Shown here piece by piece: positions 55,978-64,000 of a DNA stretch of 64,000 nucleotides. The position numbers and the translations under genes are program-made. The DNA is from Ruania alba (GTDB taxonomy: Bacteria > Actinomycetota > Actinomycetes > Actinomycetales > Beutenbergiaceae), in assembly GCF_900105765.1 (NCBI RefSeq), contig NZ_FNTX01000002.1, forward strand, positions 744,001-808,000. Reading direction: 5' to 3'. Below the pieces are notes generated by a model. That model was not told where the DNA came from, did not search any database, and saw only the letters and a program-made list of their open reading frames with translations. Every line of letters starts with the position of its first letter. The stretch's first letter is position 1.

Positions 55978-58641
55978 GTGACCGACGACCTCACCCCTAT
56001 GTCCGACGACGCCGCGGACCCCGTGCTGACCGACCGCATCGAGCAGGTGGACCTGCAGCTGGAGATGCAGCGCTCCTATCTCGACTATGCGATGAGCGTG
56101 ATCGTGGGCCGCGCGCTGCCCAGCGTCCAGGACGGTCTCAAGCCGGTGCACCGGCGCATCCTGTACGCGATGTTCGACGGCGGATACCGTCCCGACTCCT
56201 CGTTCTCCAAGTGCTCACGCGTGGTGGGCGATGTGATGGGTCAGTTCCACCCGCACGGGGACAGCGCCATCTATGACGCCATGGTGCGACTCGTGCAGCC
56301 GTGGGCGATGCGGTATCCGCTCGTGGCCGGTCAGGGGAACTTCGGATCCGCCGGGAACGATGCCGCGGCCGCTCCTCGGTACACCGAGTGCAAGATGGCC
56401 CCGCTCGCGCTCGAGATGGTGCGCGACATCGACAAGAACACCGTCGATTTCGGTGACAACTATGACGGGAAGACCAAGGAACCCCTCGTCCTGCCGTCCC
56501 GGTTCCCGAACCTGCTCGTCAACGGCAGCTCGGGGATCGCCGTCGGGATGGCCACGAACATTCCCCCGCACAATCTGCGGGAGGTCGCCGACGGCGTGCA
56601 CTGGCTGTTGGAGAACCCGGAGGCAACGCCCGAGGAGCTGCTCGCCGCACTCCTGCAACGCATCAAGGGGCCGGACTTCCCGACCGGAGCCCAGGTGCTC
56701 GGCCTGCGTGGCATCGAGGACGCCTACCGCACCGGTCGCGGGTCGATCACGATGCGCGCCGTGGTGGAGGTCGAGGAGCTTCAGGGTCGCACCTGCCTCG
56801 TGGTGACCGAGCTGCCGTATCAGGTCAACCCGGACAATCTTGCTGCCAAGATCGCCGATCTGGTGCGCGATGGCCGGATGCAAGGAATCGCGGACATCCG
56901 GGACGAGACCTCGGGCCGCGCGGGCCAGCGCCTGGTGATCGTGCTCAAGCGGGACGCCGTGGCGAAGGTGGTGCTGAACAACCTCTACAAGCACACCCAG
57001 CTGCAGGACAACTTCGGCGCGAACATGCTCGCGCTGGTGGACGGCGTGCCTCGTACCCTCAGCCTGGATGCGTTCATCCGGCACTGGGTCGCCCACCAGA
57101 TCAACGTGATCGTGCGGCGGACCGAGTTCCTGCTCAAGCAGGCCGAGGACCGGATCCACATCCTGCGAGGGCTCATCAAGGCACTCGACGCTCTGGACGA
57201 GGTGATCGCGCTGATCCGGCGCTCGCCCACGGTCGACGAGGCACGGACGGGTCTGCGCGAGCTGCTCGACATCGACGAGATCCAGGCGAACGCCATCCTG
57301 GAGATGCAGCTGCGGCGTCTGGCCGCGCTGGAGCGGCAGAAGATCCTCGACCAGTTCAAGGCGTTGGAAGCCGAGATCGCCGACTACAAGGACATTCTGG
57401 GATCCCCTCCGCGGCAACGCCGGATCGTCGGCAGTGAGCTCAGCGAGATCGTGGACAAGTACGGCGACGAGCGCCGCTCCACGATCCTGCCGTTCGACGG
57501 GGAGATGTCCATCGAGGACCTCATCCCGGAAGAGGACGTGGTGGTGACCATCACCCGTGGTGGGTACGCCAAGCGCACCCGCACCGACAACTACCGTGCC
57601 CAACATCGCGGCGGCAAGGGGGTGCGCGGGGCGCAGCTGCGCGGCGACGACGTGGTGGACCACTTCTACGTGACCACCACGCACCACTGGTTGCTGTTCT
57701 TCACCAACCTGGGCCGCGTGTACCGGGCGAAGGCGTACGAGCTGCCCGAGGGCGGCCGCGACGCCAAGGGCCAGCACGTGGCGAACCTGCTGGCGTTCCA
57801 GCCTGGTGAGCAGATCGCCCAGGTACTGGACCTGCGCGACTACGACCAGGCCGAGTATCTGGTGCTCGCCACCAAGAGCGGCCTGGTGAAGAAGACCCGG
57901 CTGAGCGAGTACGACTCCTCCCGCACCGGCGGCGTGATCGCGATCAACCTGCGCGAGAACGACGAGGGTGCAGTCGACGAGGTCGTGGCGGCCCGGCTGG
58001 TGAACTCCGACGATGACCTGCTGCTGGTGTCCCACAAGGGTCAGTCGTTGCGGTTCACGGCCACCGACGAGGCGCTGCGCCCGATGGGGCGGGCCACCTC
58101 CGGGGTGACCGGGATGAAGTTCCGTGACGACGATTCGCTCCTCTCCCTCGACGTGGTCCGGGAGGACTCGGACCTGTTCGTGGTGACCGAAGGTGGCTTC
58201 GGCAAGCGGACCCGGGTCAGTGAGTACCGCGTGCAGGGACGTGGCGGTCTTGGTATCAAGGTGGCCAACCTGGTCGAGGCACGTGGCGACCTCGTCGGCG
58301 CCCTGATCACCGGCTCTGACGATCAGGTGCTGGTCATCATGGAGAAGGGCAAGATCGTGCGCACCGCGGTCTCCGAGGTGAACCTCACCGGTCGGAACAC
58401 CCAGGGCGTCACCTTCGCCAAGCCGGACCCCGGTGACCGGATTATCGCGATCGCGCGCAATGTGGAGGCGGCGGTCGAGGCTGAGGTCGAGGAGATCGAA
58501 GCAGACGCCCCGGGCGATGCACCTGTGGATGGTGTGTCGTCTGATGGTGGAGCTTCGGTGACCGAGCCCGGTGAGAGTACCGGTGACGGGAACGATGGCG
58601 TACCGTCAGGTCGAACCGGTGAAGGGCAGGAAGAGAGCTGA
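55978..58641 (+). CDS. gyrA: DNA gyrase subunit A
   Basis: 887 aa with a GTG start. N-terminal breakage-reunion domain: [20 protein letters not shown], the quinolone-resistance region [20 protein letters not shown] (Ser and Asp at the two main resistance positions, a wild-type-like state), and the active-site Tyr in [12 protein letters not shown]. The beta-pinwheel carries a GyrA box variant [10 protein letters not shown]. The last ~50 residues are an acidic, low-complexity tail. The stop overlaps the next start (TGATG). Confidence 0.98.
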   Translation: MTDDLTPMSDDAADPVLTDRIEQVDLQLEMQRSYLDYAMSVIVGRALPSVQDGLKPVHRRILYAMFDGGYRPDSSFSKCSRVVGDVMGQFHPHGDSAIYDAMVRLVQPWAMRYPLVAGQGNFGSAGNDAAAAPRYTECKMAPLALEMVRDIDKNTVDFGDNYDGKTKEPLVLPSRFPNLLVNGSSGIAVGMATNIPPHNLREVADGVHWLLENPEATPEELLAALLQRIKGPDFPTGAQVLGLRGIEDAYRTGRGSITMRAVVEVEELQGRTCLVVTELPYQVNPDNLAAKIADLVRDGRMQGIADIRDETSGRAGQRLVIVLKRDAVAKVVLNNLYKHTQLQDNFGANMLALVDGVPRTLSLDAFIRHWVAHQINVIVRRTEFLLKQAEDRIHILRGLIKALDALDEVIALIRRSPTVDEARTGLRELLDIDEIQANAILEMQLRRLAALERQKILDQFKALEAEIADYKDILGSPPRQRRIVGSELSEIVDKYGDERRSTILPFDGEMSIEDLIPEEDVVVTITRGGYAKRTRTDNYRAQHRGGKGVRGAQLRGDDVVDHFYVTTTHHWLLFFTNLGRVYRAKAYELPEGGRDAKGQHVANLLAFQPGEQIAQVLDLRDYDQAEYLVLATKSGLVKKTRLSEYDSSRTGGVIAINLRENDEGAVDEVVAARLVNSDDDLLLVSHKGQSLRFTATDEALRPMGRATSGVTGMKFRDDDSLLSLDVVREDSDLFVVTEGGFGKRTRVSEYRVQGRGGLGIKVANLVEARGDLVGALITGSDDQVLVIMEKGKIVRTAVSEVNLTGRNTQGVTFAKPDPGDRIIAIARNVEAAVEAEVEEIEADAPGDAPVDGVSSDGGASVTEPGESTGDGNDGVPSGRTGEGQEES

Positions 58642-59267
58642 TGAGCGAGCAGACGCCGAAGACGGGTACTCCGCCTGTCCGCACCTCGACCAGGTCTTTC
58701 AGTCCGACGGACCGCCCGGCCTCCGTGCCGCCGTCCACCAGTCCCGATACGCCGACGACTCAGCAGCCCGCACAGCAGCAGCCGGCACAGCAGCGAGCGA
58801 GCAGCACGGCTCCCGGCGGAGCAGGTGCGGGTGCAGGGAATGGTGGCGGGAACAGTGGAGCCAAGCCGTCCCCGGGGACGCCGGTGAACGAGAAGAACGA
58901 CACCGGACCACGGCGGGTGCGCCTGGCAGTCTCCCGGGTCGACCCCTGGTCGGTGATGAAGCTGGCATTCCTGCTCTCGATCGCGGTCGGGATCGGGATC
59001 GTGGTGGCCACCGCCGTGGTGTGGGGCGTCCTCAACTCGATGGGCGTGTTCGCCCAGATGCAGGGACTCATCGAAGAGGTGGGCGCGATGGCCCAGTTCG
59101 GCGAGCTGCTCGAATACCTCGAGTTCTCCCGGGTGCTCTCGGTGGCGACCGTGATCGCGATCGTGGACGTGGTGCTACTGACTGCGCTCGCCACGCTCGG
59201 GGCCTTCGTGTACAACCTGGTGGCGGCCATGGTGGGCGGGCTGCATCTGACCCTCACCGACGACTGA
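58641..59267 (+). CDS. DUF3566 domain membrane protein
   Basis: 208 aa. The N-terminal ~85 residues are Pro/Gln/Ser-rich and disordered. DUF3566 follows with RRVRLAVSRVDPWSVMKLAF and two membrane helices (LLSIAVGIGIVVATAVVWGVL and VATVIAIVDVVLLTALATLG), ending in GGLHLTLTDD. It always accompanies gyrA in actinobacteria (Rv0007 position). Function unknown, probably envelope- or division-related. Translationally coupled to gyrA. Confidence 0.9.
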   Translation: MSEQTPKTGTPPVRTSTRSFSPTDRPASVPPSTSPDTPTTQQPAQQQPAQQRASSTAPGGAGAGAGNGGGNSGAKPSPGTPVNEKNDTGPRRVRLAVSRVDPWSVMKLAFLLSIAVGIGIVVATAVVWGVLNSMGVFAQMQGLIEEVGAMAQFGELLEYLEFSRVLSVATVIAIVDVVLLTALATLGAFVYNLVAAMVGGLHLTLTDD

Positions 59268-59317
59268 CCGTGCTCAGCGCGCCGGCGCAGACGTGATCTG
59301 TTCCACGTCGATTCGTT

Positions 59318-59347
59318 TTGGAAGCGGCGGGCGCGCTGGGGTAGTCT
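59318..59347 (+). promoter_or_regulatory. Candidate promoter of tRNA-Ile
   Basis: TTGGAA at 59318-59323, 18 bases, TAGTCT at 59342-59347; predicted start about 28 bases before the tRNA. Confidence 0.4.
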
Positions 59348-59381
59348 CTGGGGGCGCCCCGGCGGTCAATCGCGGGGCAAC

Positions 59382-59455
59382 GGGCCTATAGCTCAGACGG
59401 TTAGAGCGCTTCCCTGATAAGGAAGAGGTCGCTGGTTCGAGTCCAGCTAGGCCCA
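59382..59455 (+). tRNA. tRNA-Ile (anticodon GAT)
   Basis: 74 bases with a 7-bp acceptor stem (GGGCCTA/TAGGCCC), a D-arm beginning GCTCAGACGG, the anticodon loop CTGATAA with GAT, and a T-arm with GGTTCGAGTCC. CCA is not encoded. Position after gyrA is conserved in actinobacteria. Confidence 0.97.
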
Positions 59456-59480
59456 CGTCGTATGCCAGGAGGGAGTCACC

Positions 59481-59600
59481 GTGAAAAAGGCACTCATTCT
59501 CCTGGTCGTGGCCGCCGGTGGATTCCTCGCGTGGCGCAAGGTCGCGGAAGAGCGGGCTGTGCGCAACGCGTGGGCCGAGGTCACCGACCCGCTCGACTGA
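59481..59600 (+). CDS. DLW-39 family protein (39 aa)
   Basis: A 39-aa protein starting with GTG (VKKALILLVVAAGGFLAWRK) after AGGAGGGA. It has one hydrophobic N-terminal helix and a charged second half that ends DPLD. Length, sequence style and place between tRNA-Ile and tRNA-Ala match the DLW-39 family of actinobacteria; its function is unknown, and it is probably a small membrane-anchored protein. The namesake DLW residues are not exact here. Confidence 0.85.
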   Translation: MKKALILLVVAAGGFLAWRKVAEERAVRNAWAEVTDPLD

Positions 59601-59645
59601 GCGCCGTCTCGTCGTGGCGAGCAGTATCCTGAGCAGTACCCCCGA

Positions 59646-59718
59646 GGGGCCATGGCGCAATTGGTAGCGCACCTGCTTTGCAAGCAGGGGGTTACGGGTT
59701 CGAGTCCCGTTGGCTCCA
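59646..59718 (+). tRNA. tRNA-Ala (anticodon TGC)
   Basis: 73 bases with acceptor stem GGGGCCA/TGGCTCC (one G-T pair), D-arm GGCGCAATTGGTAGCGC, anticodon loop TTTGCAA with TGC, and T-arm GGGTTCGAGTCCC. CCA not encoded. Confidence 0.97.
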
Positions 59719-59767
59719 CAGAGATTCACCAGAATCGACACGTACCCTCCCCGTAGGCTTCTGAGCC

Positions 59768-59974
59768 ATGGGTGAGGTTGCGGCTGACTCGCTGTATGAG
59801 ACGGCATTTGTTCCGTCGTGGGACGCGAGTGGTCCGATTGGGCACGTCGTCGTGCGGCGCCTCGATGACCGAGCCACGGTGGCCGAGATCGCGGTGAATG
59901 ATGAGGACGCTCCTCGCGCCGCACTGACTCGGGCCGAACACGAGCTGCGCGGTCCGAGTGTCACCTTTGAATAG
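59768..59974 (+). CDS. Hypothetical protein, 68 aa
   Basis: A plus-strand frame (MGEVAADSLYETAFVPSW) downstream of tRNA-Ala with coding-like composition and a beta-rich middle (GHVVVRRLDDRATVAEIAV). No family recognised and no signal or membrane segment. It may be a small real gene or the remnant of a larger one. Confidence 0.3.
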   Translation: MGEVAADSLYETAFVPSWDASGPIGHVVVRRLDDRATVAEIAVNDEDAPRAALTRAEHELRGPSVTFE

Positions 59975-59983
59975 GCCTGGGGA

Positions 59984-60346
59984 GTGTCGGCTGAGCGTGC
60001 GGCGGATCCTGGTCCGGACGTGCACCGCCGGCATGGCGATGAGCAGCATCGAGAGCCCGAGGCGGGCGAACGCATCGAACGCAAGGATGAGCGGATCACC
60101 CTCCTGCCCGATCCCGAGGATGTCTTTGCTGCCGACCAGCGCTGGCTCGGCCGCGTGCTGCACCCCCTGGTCTCCATCGACCTGAGCGCGATCGACCCCG
60201 CGTGGAGCGGACGCGTCCGTCCGAGGCTTCGCAATCTCTATGCCGAGGCCACACGGCAGTATCAGGGCACGAAAGCCAGGTATCAGCGTCTCGGCTCGCT
60301 GGTGTGGGGTGACGAGGACGATCCGAGCCGACAACGGCATGGATGA
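59984..60346 (+). CDS. Hypothetical protein, 120 aa
   Basis: GTG start. A charged N-terminal half (~50 aa) precedes a more ordered C-terminal half (WLGRVLHPLVSIDLSAIDP, then YAEATRQYQGTKARYQRLG). No family recognised. The frame continues open after its TGA stop into the next entry, so the two could once have been one gene of ~206 codons with a nonsense change. Confidence 0.4.
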   Translation: MSAERAADPGPDVHRRHGDEQHREPEAGERIERKDERITLLPDPEDVFAADQRWLGRVLHPLVSIDLSAIDPAWSGRVRPRLRNLYAEATRQYQGTKARYQRLGSLVWGDEDDPSRQRHG

Positions 60347-60364
60347 GGCACCGACCTCGCGCTG

Positions 60365-60604
60365 GTGGACCAGCTGGGCGGGGAACCCGGCTACGGCAAC
60401 TGGACCCAATGCCCGCCCCCGCCAGGCCTCCAGCTGGACAGTCCCGACACGACTGTGCCGGTGTTGCGTCTCGCCGACGGCCGGCCGTCCACCTCCGTGG
60501 CCGCCACTGCGGGGTACCCGTGGCGGCATCACGGGGCTGACGCAATTCTGACGTTCTACGAGCCGACCACGCGGACGGTCGTGCTGACCTTCGACTGGGG
60601 CTGA
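60365..60604 (+). CDS. Hypothetical protein, 79 aa, possibly the 3' part of an interrupted gene
   Basis: In the same frame as the preceding 120-aa entry and separated from it by one TGA and six codons. It reads DTTVPVLRLADGRPSTS near the middle and ends AILTFYEPTTRTVVLTFDWG, which looks like protein-coding beta structure. No good ribosome binding site is seen at the GTG start. Either a separate small gene or a broken end. Confidence 0.3.
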   Translation: MDQLGGEPGYGNWTQCPPPPGLQLDSPDTTVPVLRLADGRPSTSVAATAGYPWRHHGADAILTFYEPTTRTVVLTFDWG

Positions 60605-60658
60605 GGGCACTCCAGAAACAGAATATAGACACTATGTACAGATTTGGGCGATTCGTCT

Positions 60659-60672
60659 ACGATCGCGATCGT
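60659..60672. promoter_or_regulatory. Palindrome at the start of the PAS/HTH regulator gene
   Basis: ACGATCGCGATCGT, a perfect 14-base palindrome overlapping the GTG start at 60671. It could be an autoregulatory operator; not tested against any known motif. Confidence 0.3.
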
Positions 60673-61378
60673 GAGTACGGCTGATCGAGTCTTCGAGACG
60701 GCGCGCGCGATGGTGCCCGGGATCGCCGCCACGTTCGGTCGATCGTGCGAGGTGGTGCTGCACGACTACCGGAGTCCGGAGCGTTCGGTGATCGCCGTCG
60801 CCGGCAACGTGACGGGCCGGCGCATCGGCGACCCGATGAGCGACATCGGACGGCGGGTGCTCGCAGCGGGCGACGCCGCGCGCACGGAGGAGAACTACCT
60901 CACCCGTACTCCGGACGGCACGGTGCTGAAGAGCACCACCATCCCCCTGCGTGACGACGACGGAACGCTCCTCGGTGCCCTGTGCATCAACGTGGACGTG
61001 ACAGCACTCGCGCGGGTGAGGGACGCCGTCGGCGATCTGATCGGGGCGGCCGAGCCGGGTGCAACCGGTGACCCCCCGGTGACGGCGTTCACCCCCGACC
61101 TCGCCGCGAGCACCGACAGGATCGTCGCGCAGCACGAGCGGGCAGTAGGTCTGCCGGCGAAGGGATTCGACCGGGCACGGCGGCTGATGGCGATCCACGA
61201 CCTTCGAGACGCCGGCGTGTTCGAGTTGCGTGGCGCTCCGGGTACGGTCGCGGCCCGATTGGGGGTCTCGCGTGCCGGGCTCTACAACGACCTGCGCACC
61301 ATCAGGGAGGCGCCGGATGCTGCGACGGCACCAGAGCTCGTCGATGAGGACCTGGACTCACGGAGGACACCACCATGA
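60671..61378 (+). CDS. PAS and HTH domain transcriptional regulator (YheO/DauR-like)
   Basis: About 235 aa from the GTG at 60671 (VSTADRVFETARAMVPG). An N-terminal PAS_6/YheO-type sensor domain spans about residues 10-115 (FGRSCEVVLHDYRSPERSV, then LGALCINVDVTAL). A C-terminal HTH of the YheO type runs about 155-215 (FELRGAPGTVAARLGVSRAGLYNDLR). This family includes DauR, which controls D-arginine catabolism. The overlapping downstream gene (ATGA) is a D-amino-acid lyase-like enzyme, so control of D-amino-acid use is likely (inference from family and context). Confidence 0.82.
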   Translation: MSTADRVFETARAMVPGIAATFGRSCEVVLHDYRSPERSVIAVAGNVTGRRIGDPMSDIGRRVLAAGDAARTEENYLTRTPDGTVLKSTTIPLRDDDGTLLGALCINVDVTALARVRDAVGDLIGAAEPGATGDPPVTAFTPDLAASTDRIVAQHERAVGLPAKGFDRARRLMAIHDLRDAGVFELRGAPGTVAARLGVSRAGLYNDLRTIREAPDAATAPELVDEDLDSRRTPP

Positions 61379-62505
61379 CGACCCTGCAGGCCCCGGACAC
61401 GCCCTTCCTCGCGCTCGACGTCGACCGGGTGGATGCGAACATCGCGCGACTACGCCAGCACCTCGACCTGCTTGGCACTCCGCTGCGCCTGCACGTGAAG
61501 ACGGCGAAGTCGGTGGACGTCGCGGCCAGGGCGTTCGGTGGCGGCACCGGTCCGATCACCGTCTCGACCCTCGCGGAGGCGGAGTACTTCGCCGATGCCG
61601 GCTGGACCGACATCCTGTATGCGGTGGGTCTGGACCCGCACAAGCTGCCGCGGGCACAGGCACTTGTTGAGCGCGGCGTGGATCTCACCATGTTGCTGGA
61701 CAGCATCACCCAGGCGGACGCACTCGTGCAGCACTGCCGTACTCATGGGGTCACGATTCCTGCACTGATCGAGATCGACTGCGACGGGCACCGTGGCGGG
61801 ATCCGCCCGGACAGTGCTGACCTGATCCCGATCGGACGACGGCTCGCTGATGCCGGCTGCCTCCGTGGCGTGCTCGATCACGCCGGCGAATCCTACTTCG
61901 CCACCACAGCGGATGATCAGCGGGCCGCGGCCGGCGTGGAGCGGGTCACGGTCCTCGACGCCGCCGACCGGTTGCGTCAGGCGGACTTCGCGTGCCCGGT
62001 GGTGAGCGTGGGATCGACCCCGACGGCGCACGCCACCGCTGAGCTGACCGGCGTCACGGAGGTTCGGGCCGGCAACTTCGTGTTCTTCGACCTGGTCATG
62101 GCCGGGATCGGGGTGTGCCGGGTGGCCGACCTTGCACTTTCAGTGGTGGTGACCGTGATCGGGCATCACGGCAACGAGGGGATCTTCACCGATGGCGGAT
62201 GGATGGCCACCTCCCGCGACCGCGGCACCGCGCAGCAGGCGGTCGACCAGGGGTACGGGCTCGTTGCTGACATCGACGGAGTGCTGATCCCCGACCTGCT
62301 GATGGTCGGAGCCAGCCAGGAGCACGGCGTCCTCTCGATCCGACCAGGGAGCTCCCGAAGGCTGCCCCATCTGCCGATCGGGACCCGCCTGCGCATCCTG
62401 CCGAACCATGCGTGCGCCACCGCTGCCCAGCACAGCCGGTACCTCGTTCATCATGGTGGGAGCACCGACGTCGTCTCGCAGTGGCCGCGCCACAACGGGT
62501 GGTGA
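61375..62505 (+). CDS. D-serine dehydratase / D-threonine aldolase-like PLP enzyme (DSD1 family)
   Basis: 376 aa with an alanine-racemase-like N-terminal barrel: TPFLALDVDRVDANIARLR, then the PLP lysine in RLHVKTAKS (about residue 42). The metal-binding HxC motif is near the C-terminus (LPNHACATAAQ), as in metal-dependent D-threonine aldolases and eukaryote-type D-serine dehydratases. It would break down a D-hydroxy-amino acid. The start overlaps the stop of the PAS/HTH regulator, an operon by structure. Exact substrate unknown. Confidence 0.85.
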   Translation: MTTLQAPDTPFLALDVDRVDANIARLRQHLDLLGTPLRLHVKTAKSVDVAARAFGGGTGPITVSTLAEAEYFADAGWTDILYAVGLDPHKLPRAQALVERGVDLTMLLDSITQADALVQHCRTHGVTIPALIEIDCDGHRGGIRPDSADLIPIGRRLADAGCLRGVLDHAGESYFATTADDQRAAAGVERVTVLDAADRLRQADFACPVVSVGSTPTAHATAELTGVTEVRAGNFVFFDLVMAGIGVCRVADLALSVVVTVIGHHGNEGIFTDGGWMATSRDRGTAQQAVDQGYGLVADIDGVLIPDLLMVGASQEHGVLSIRPGSSRRLPHLPIGTRLRILPNHACATAAQHSRYLVHHGGSTDVVSQWPRHNGW

Positions 62506-62540
62506 ACCGATGTCGGTGGCCGGTCCTAGGGTGACTGCCC

Positions 62541-63098
62541 ATGGGACGCATCCTCTTTGACACCGCGACCACCATCAACGGATTCATCGCTGACGAGCAG
62601 AACTCCCTGGCGTGGCTCTTCGCCGTCGACGGGGGTGAACACCCAGACGAGGGCCTGTTCCCCAGCGGCGCGCGCGTGCTGGTCGAAGGCTCGACCACGT
62701 ACGAGTGGCTCCTCGAACACGAGGACATCCTCGCCCACCCGGAGAAGTGGAGGGAGTTCCACGAAGACCGACCCGCCTTCGTGTTCACCACCCGCGATCT
62801 GCCCGTGCCCGAGGGCGCCGACGTACGGTTCGTCTCTGGCTCCGTCGCCGACGCACTCCCTGCGATCCGGGAGGCAGCGGGCGACGGGGACATCTGGGTG
62901 GTCGGCGGAGGCGACCTCGCCGGCCAGTTCCTCGACATCGGTGCACTCGACGAGATCGCACTGTCCGTCGCACCGGTGGCACTGCCCGGTGGAGCGCCGC
63001 TGCTGCCACGCCGGATCGAATCCGATCGTCTGCGCCTGAAATCGGCCGCGGCCGTCGGGCAGTTCGCGCGTGTGGTGTACGAGGTGCAGACCGGCTGA
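62541..63098 (+). CDS. Dihydrofolate reductase family protein (RibD C-terminal type)
   Basis: 185 aa: MGRILFDTATTINGFIADEQ at the N-terminus, VEGSTTYEWLL, and the nucleotide-binding DIWVVGGGDLAGQFLDIGALDEI near residues 115-140, the usual layout of the YyaP/RibD_C family. Probably an NADPH-dependent reductase of unknown substrate; true DHFR activity is not expected from such short paralogues. Stands alone, 35 bases after the D-amino-acid enzyme gene on the same strand. Confidence 0.85.
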   Translation: MGRILFDTATTINGFIADEQNSLAWLFAVDGGEHPDEGLFPSGARVLVEGSTTYEWLLEHEDILAHPEKWREFHEDRPAFVFTTRDLPVPEGADVRFVSGSVADALPAIREAAGDGDIWVVGGGDLAGQFLDIGALDEIALSVAPVALPGGAPLLPRRIESDRLRLKSAAAVGQFARVVYEVQTG

Positions 63099-63109
63099 CC
63101 TCGCGGTGT

Positions 63110-64000
63110 TCAGCGGGAGGACCCGCGCTCCACCAACTGAACGGGCGCGATCAGGTGCTCGGCCGCCGTCGGGGGCGAAGGGCTCATCCGGGCCTCCAGC
63201 AGACGGATGGCCTCGGTGATGATCCACTCGTTCCCGGGGTCGATCGTGGTCAGACCCGGACCGATGTGCGCCCCTAGGCGGAGGTTGTCGAAGCCGACCA
63301 CGCGGACATCCTCGGGTACGCGACGGCCCGCATCGGCCAATCCGGCGAGTGCACCGATGGCCACCTCATCGGTCACGCAGAACATCGCGTCGATCGTCGG
63401 ATCCTGTTCGACCGCGCGTGCCACCGTGCGGCGCGTGACCCCGGTATCGATGAACTCCAGTTCCAGGAGCAATCGCGGATCGACCTCCACACCGCGTGAT
63501 TGGTGTGCCTCCACCCAGCCGGCAGTGCGTGCGGACTGCATTCCGTCGGTGGGCTCACCGTGCCGGCCGCCGACGATCATCACGTGCCGTGCGCCCCGGT
63601 CGAGGAGATGCTCCGTCGCAAGGCGGGCGCCGGAGACGTTGCCCATCATGACGTGGTCGAAGCGCGCCGGGACCTCCTTCTCTCCGAGCAACACCACAGG
63701 GAGCGAGTCGCGGATCCGGTTGACCTCCGCGTTGCCCAGCCCCACCACGCTGAGGATGGCGCCGTCGTACTGATGTAGCCGCGCCAGCGACAAGGCGGCG
63801 AGTTCCCCCTCCTGGCTGGCGCTACTCTGCTCCACCACGAGGTGACGACCACGATCGATGACGGCGTCTGCCGCTATCGCGCCGAGCTGACCGAAGTAGG
63901 CGTGGTCCAGTCGCGGCACGATCAGCGCGACCGTGCCGCTCGAGCCCGAGCGTAACTGCTGCGCGGTCAGATCGACCTGATAGTCCAGCTCGGCCATCGC
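63110..64000 (-). CDS. LacI-family transcriptional regulator (N-terminus outside window)
   Basis: The frame runs off the right edge. What is present starts at the end of the DNA-binding hinge (MAELDYQVDLTAQQLRSGSS) and contains the whole periplasmic-binding-like effector domain: VALIVPRLDHAYFGQL, HVMIVGGRHGEPTDG, AMFCVTDEVAIGALAGLADAGRRVPEDVRVVGFDN and a terminal LTTIDPGNEWIITEAIRLL. The helix-turn-helix is beyond 64000. Ligand likely a sugar or related compound; no target genes are visible here. Confidence 0.9.
   Translation of the reverse strand, partial: AMAELDYQVDLTAQQLRSGSSGTVALIVPRLDHAYFGQLGAIAADAVIDRGRHLVVEQSSASQEGELAALSLARLHQYDGAILSVVGLGNAEVNRIRDSLPVVLLGEKEVPARFDHVMMGNVSGARLATEHLLDRGARHVMIVGGRHGEPTDGMQSARTAGWVEAHQSRGVEVDPRLLLELEFIDTGVTRRTVARAVEQDPTIDAMFCVTDEVAIGALAGLADAGRRVPEDVRVVGFDNLRLGAHIGPGLTTIDPGNEWIITEAIRLLEARMSPSPPTAAEHLIAPVQLVERGSSR

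Noticed and set aside
59726-60610. A 294-aa minus-strand frame after tRNA-Ala
   Set aside because: Composition is that of a shadow frame; the plus-strand frames in the same stretch look more protein-like and fit the direction of neighbours.

Overview
This is a high-GC actinobacterial chromosome segment spanning the origin of replication. The order pcnA, NUDIX, DUF6049, murJ, trxB-trxA, parB-parA, rsmG, jag/yidC, yidD, rnpA, rpmH, dnaA, dnaN, gnd, recF, DUF721, gyrB-gyrA, DUF3566, tRNA-Ile, DLW-39, tRNA-Ala is the classical origin neighbourhood of Actinomycetota. Protein style and the presence of gnd and DLW-39 suggest a Micrococcales-type organism (inferred, not proven).

Layout: 1-3.7 kb holds the 3' part of formate-tetrahydrofolate ligase and a frameshifted FAD oxidoreductase/GcvT fusion, both folate one-carbon enzymes. 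3.7-7.1 kb is accessory: a methyltransferase, an intact IS481-family element with its target duplication, a small unknown gene and a GlxA-type regulator. 7.2-17.4 kb is the conserved CCA-transferase / NUDIX / DUF6049 / MurJ / thioredoxin block; trxBA carries a good match to a SigR/SigH-type stress promoter. 17.5-38.3 kb is a strikingly repetitive surface-protein locus, all on the minus strand except an aminotransferase-Ddl pair embedded in it. 38.3-44.2 kb holds parBA and a 3.4-kb gene-poor stretch with nine identical 14-bp parS cores plus one degenerate copy. 44.2-59.3 kb runs through the replication core. 59.3-64 kb holds two tRNAs, DLW-39, small unknown ORFs, a PAS/HTH regulator with a D-amino-acid lyase-like enzyme, a DHFR-family reductase and the end of a LacI regulator.

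The most unusual part is the surface locus. It contains two paralogous two-gene modules. In each, a secreted Ala/Val/Glu-rich protein (A: 24957-26396; B: 35966-37813) is followed by a giant sortase-type protein (2441 aa ending in LAATG; 1345 aa ending in LPATG). Between the modules lies a secreted His/Gly-rich protein with Ig-like repeats that also occur in the second giant. The giants contain 15 apparently identical tandem copies of a 219-bp unit, 183-bp and 33-bp arrays, and long Gly-Thr-Asp triplet arrays. Scars of a segmental duplication flank the second module: a parB 3'-end copy at 28976-29080 and an aminotransferase-5'/ddl-3' remnant at 37940-38317. The likely history is that a block giant-A-aminotransferase-ddl-parB was duplicated in tandem, after which one aminotransferase-ddl pair was mostly deleted. 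The proteins plausibly build a cell-surface fibre or matrix; this is inference.

Other points: yidC and jag are one continuous reading frame, perfect DnaA boxes lie upstream of parA and of gyrB as well as beside dnaA, and sigM and cwlM, which sit in this cluster in mycobacteria, are absent here.
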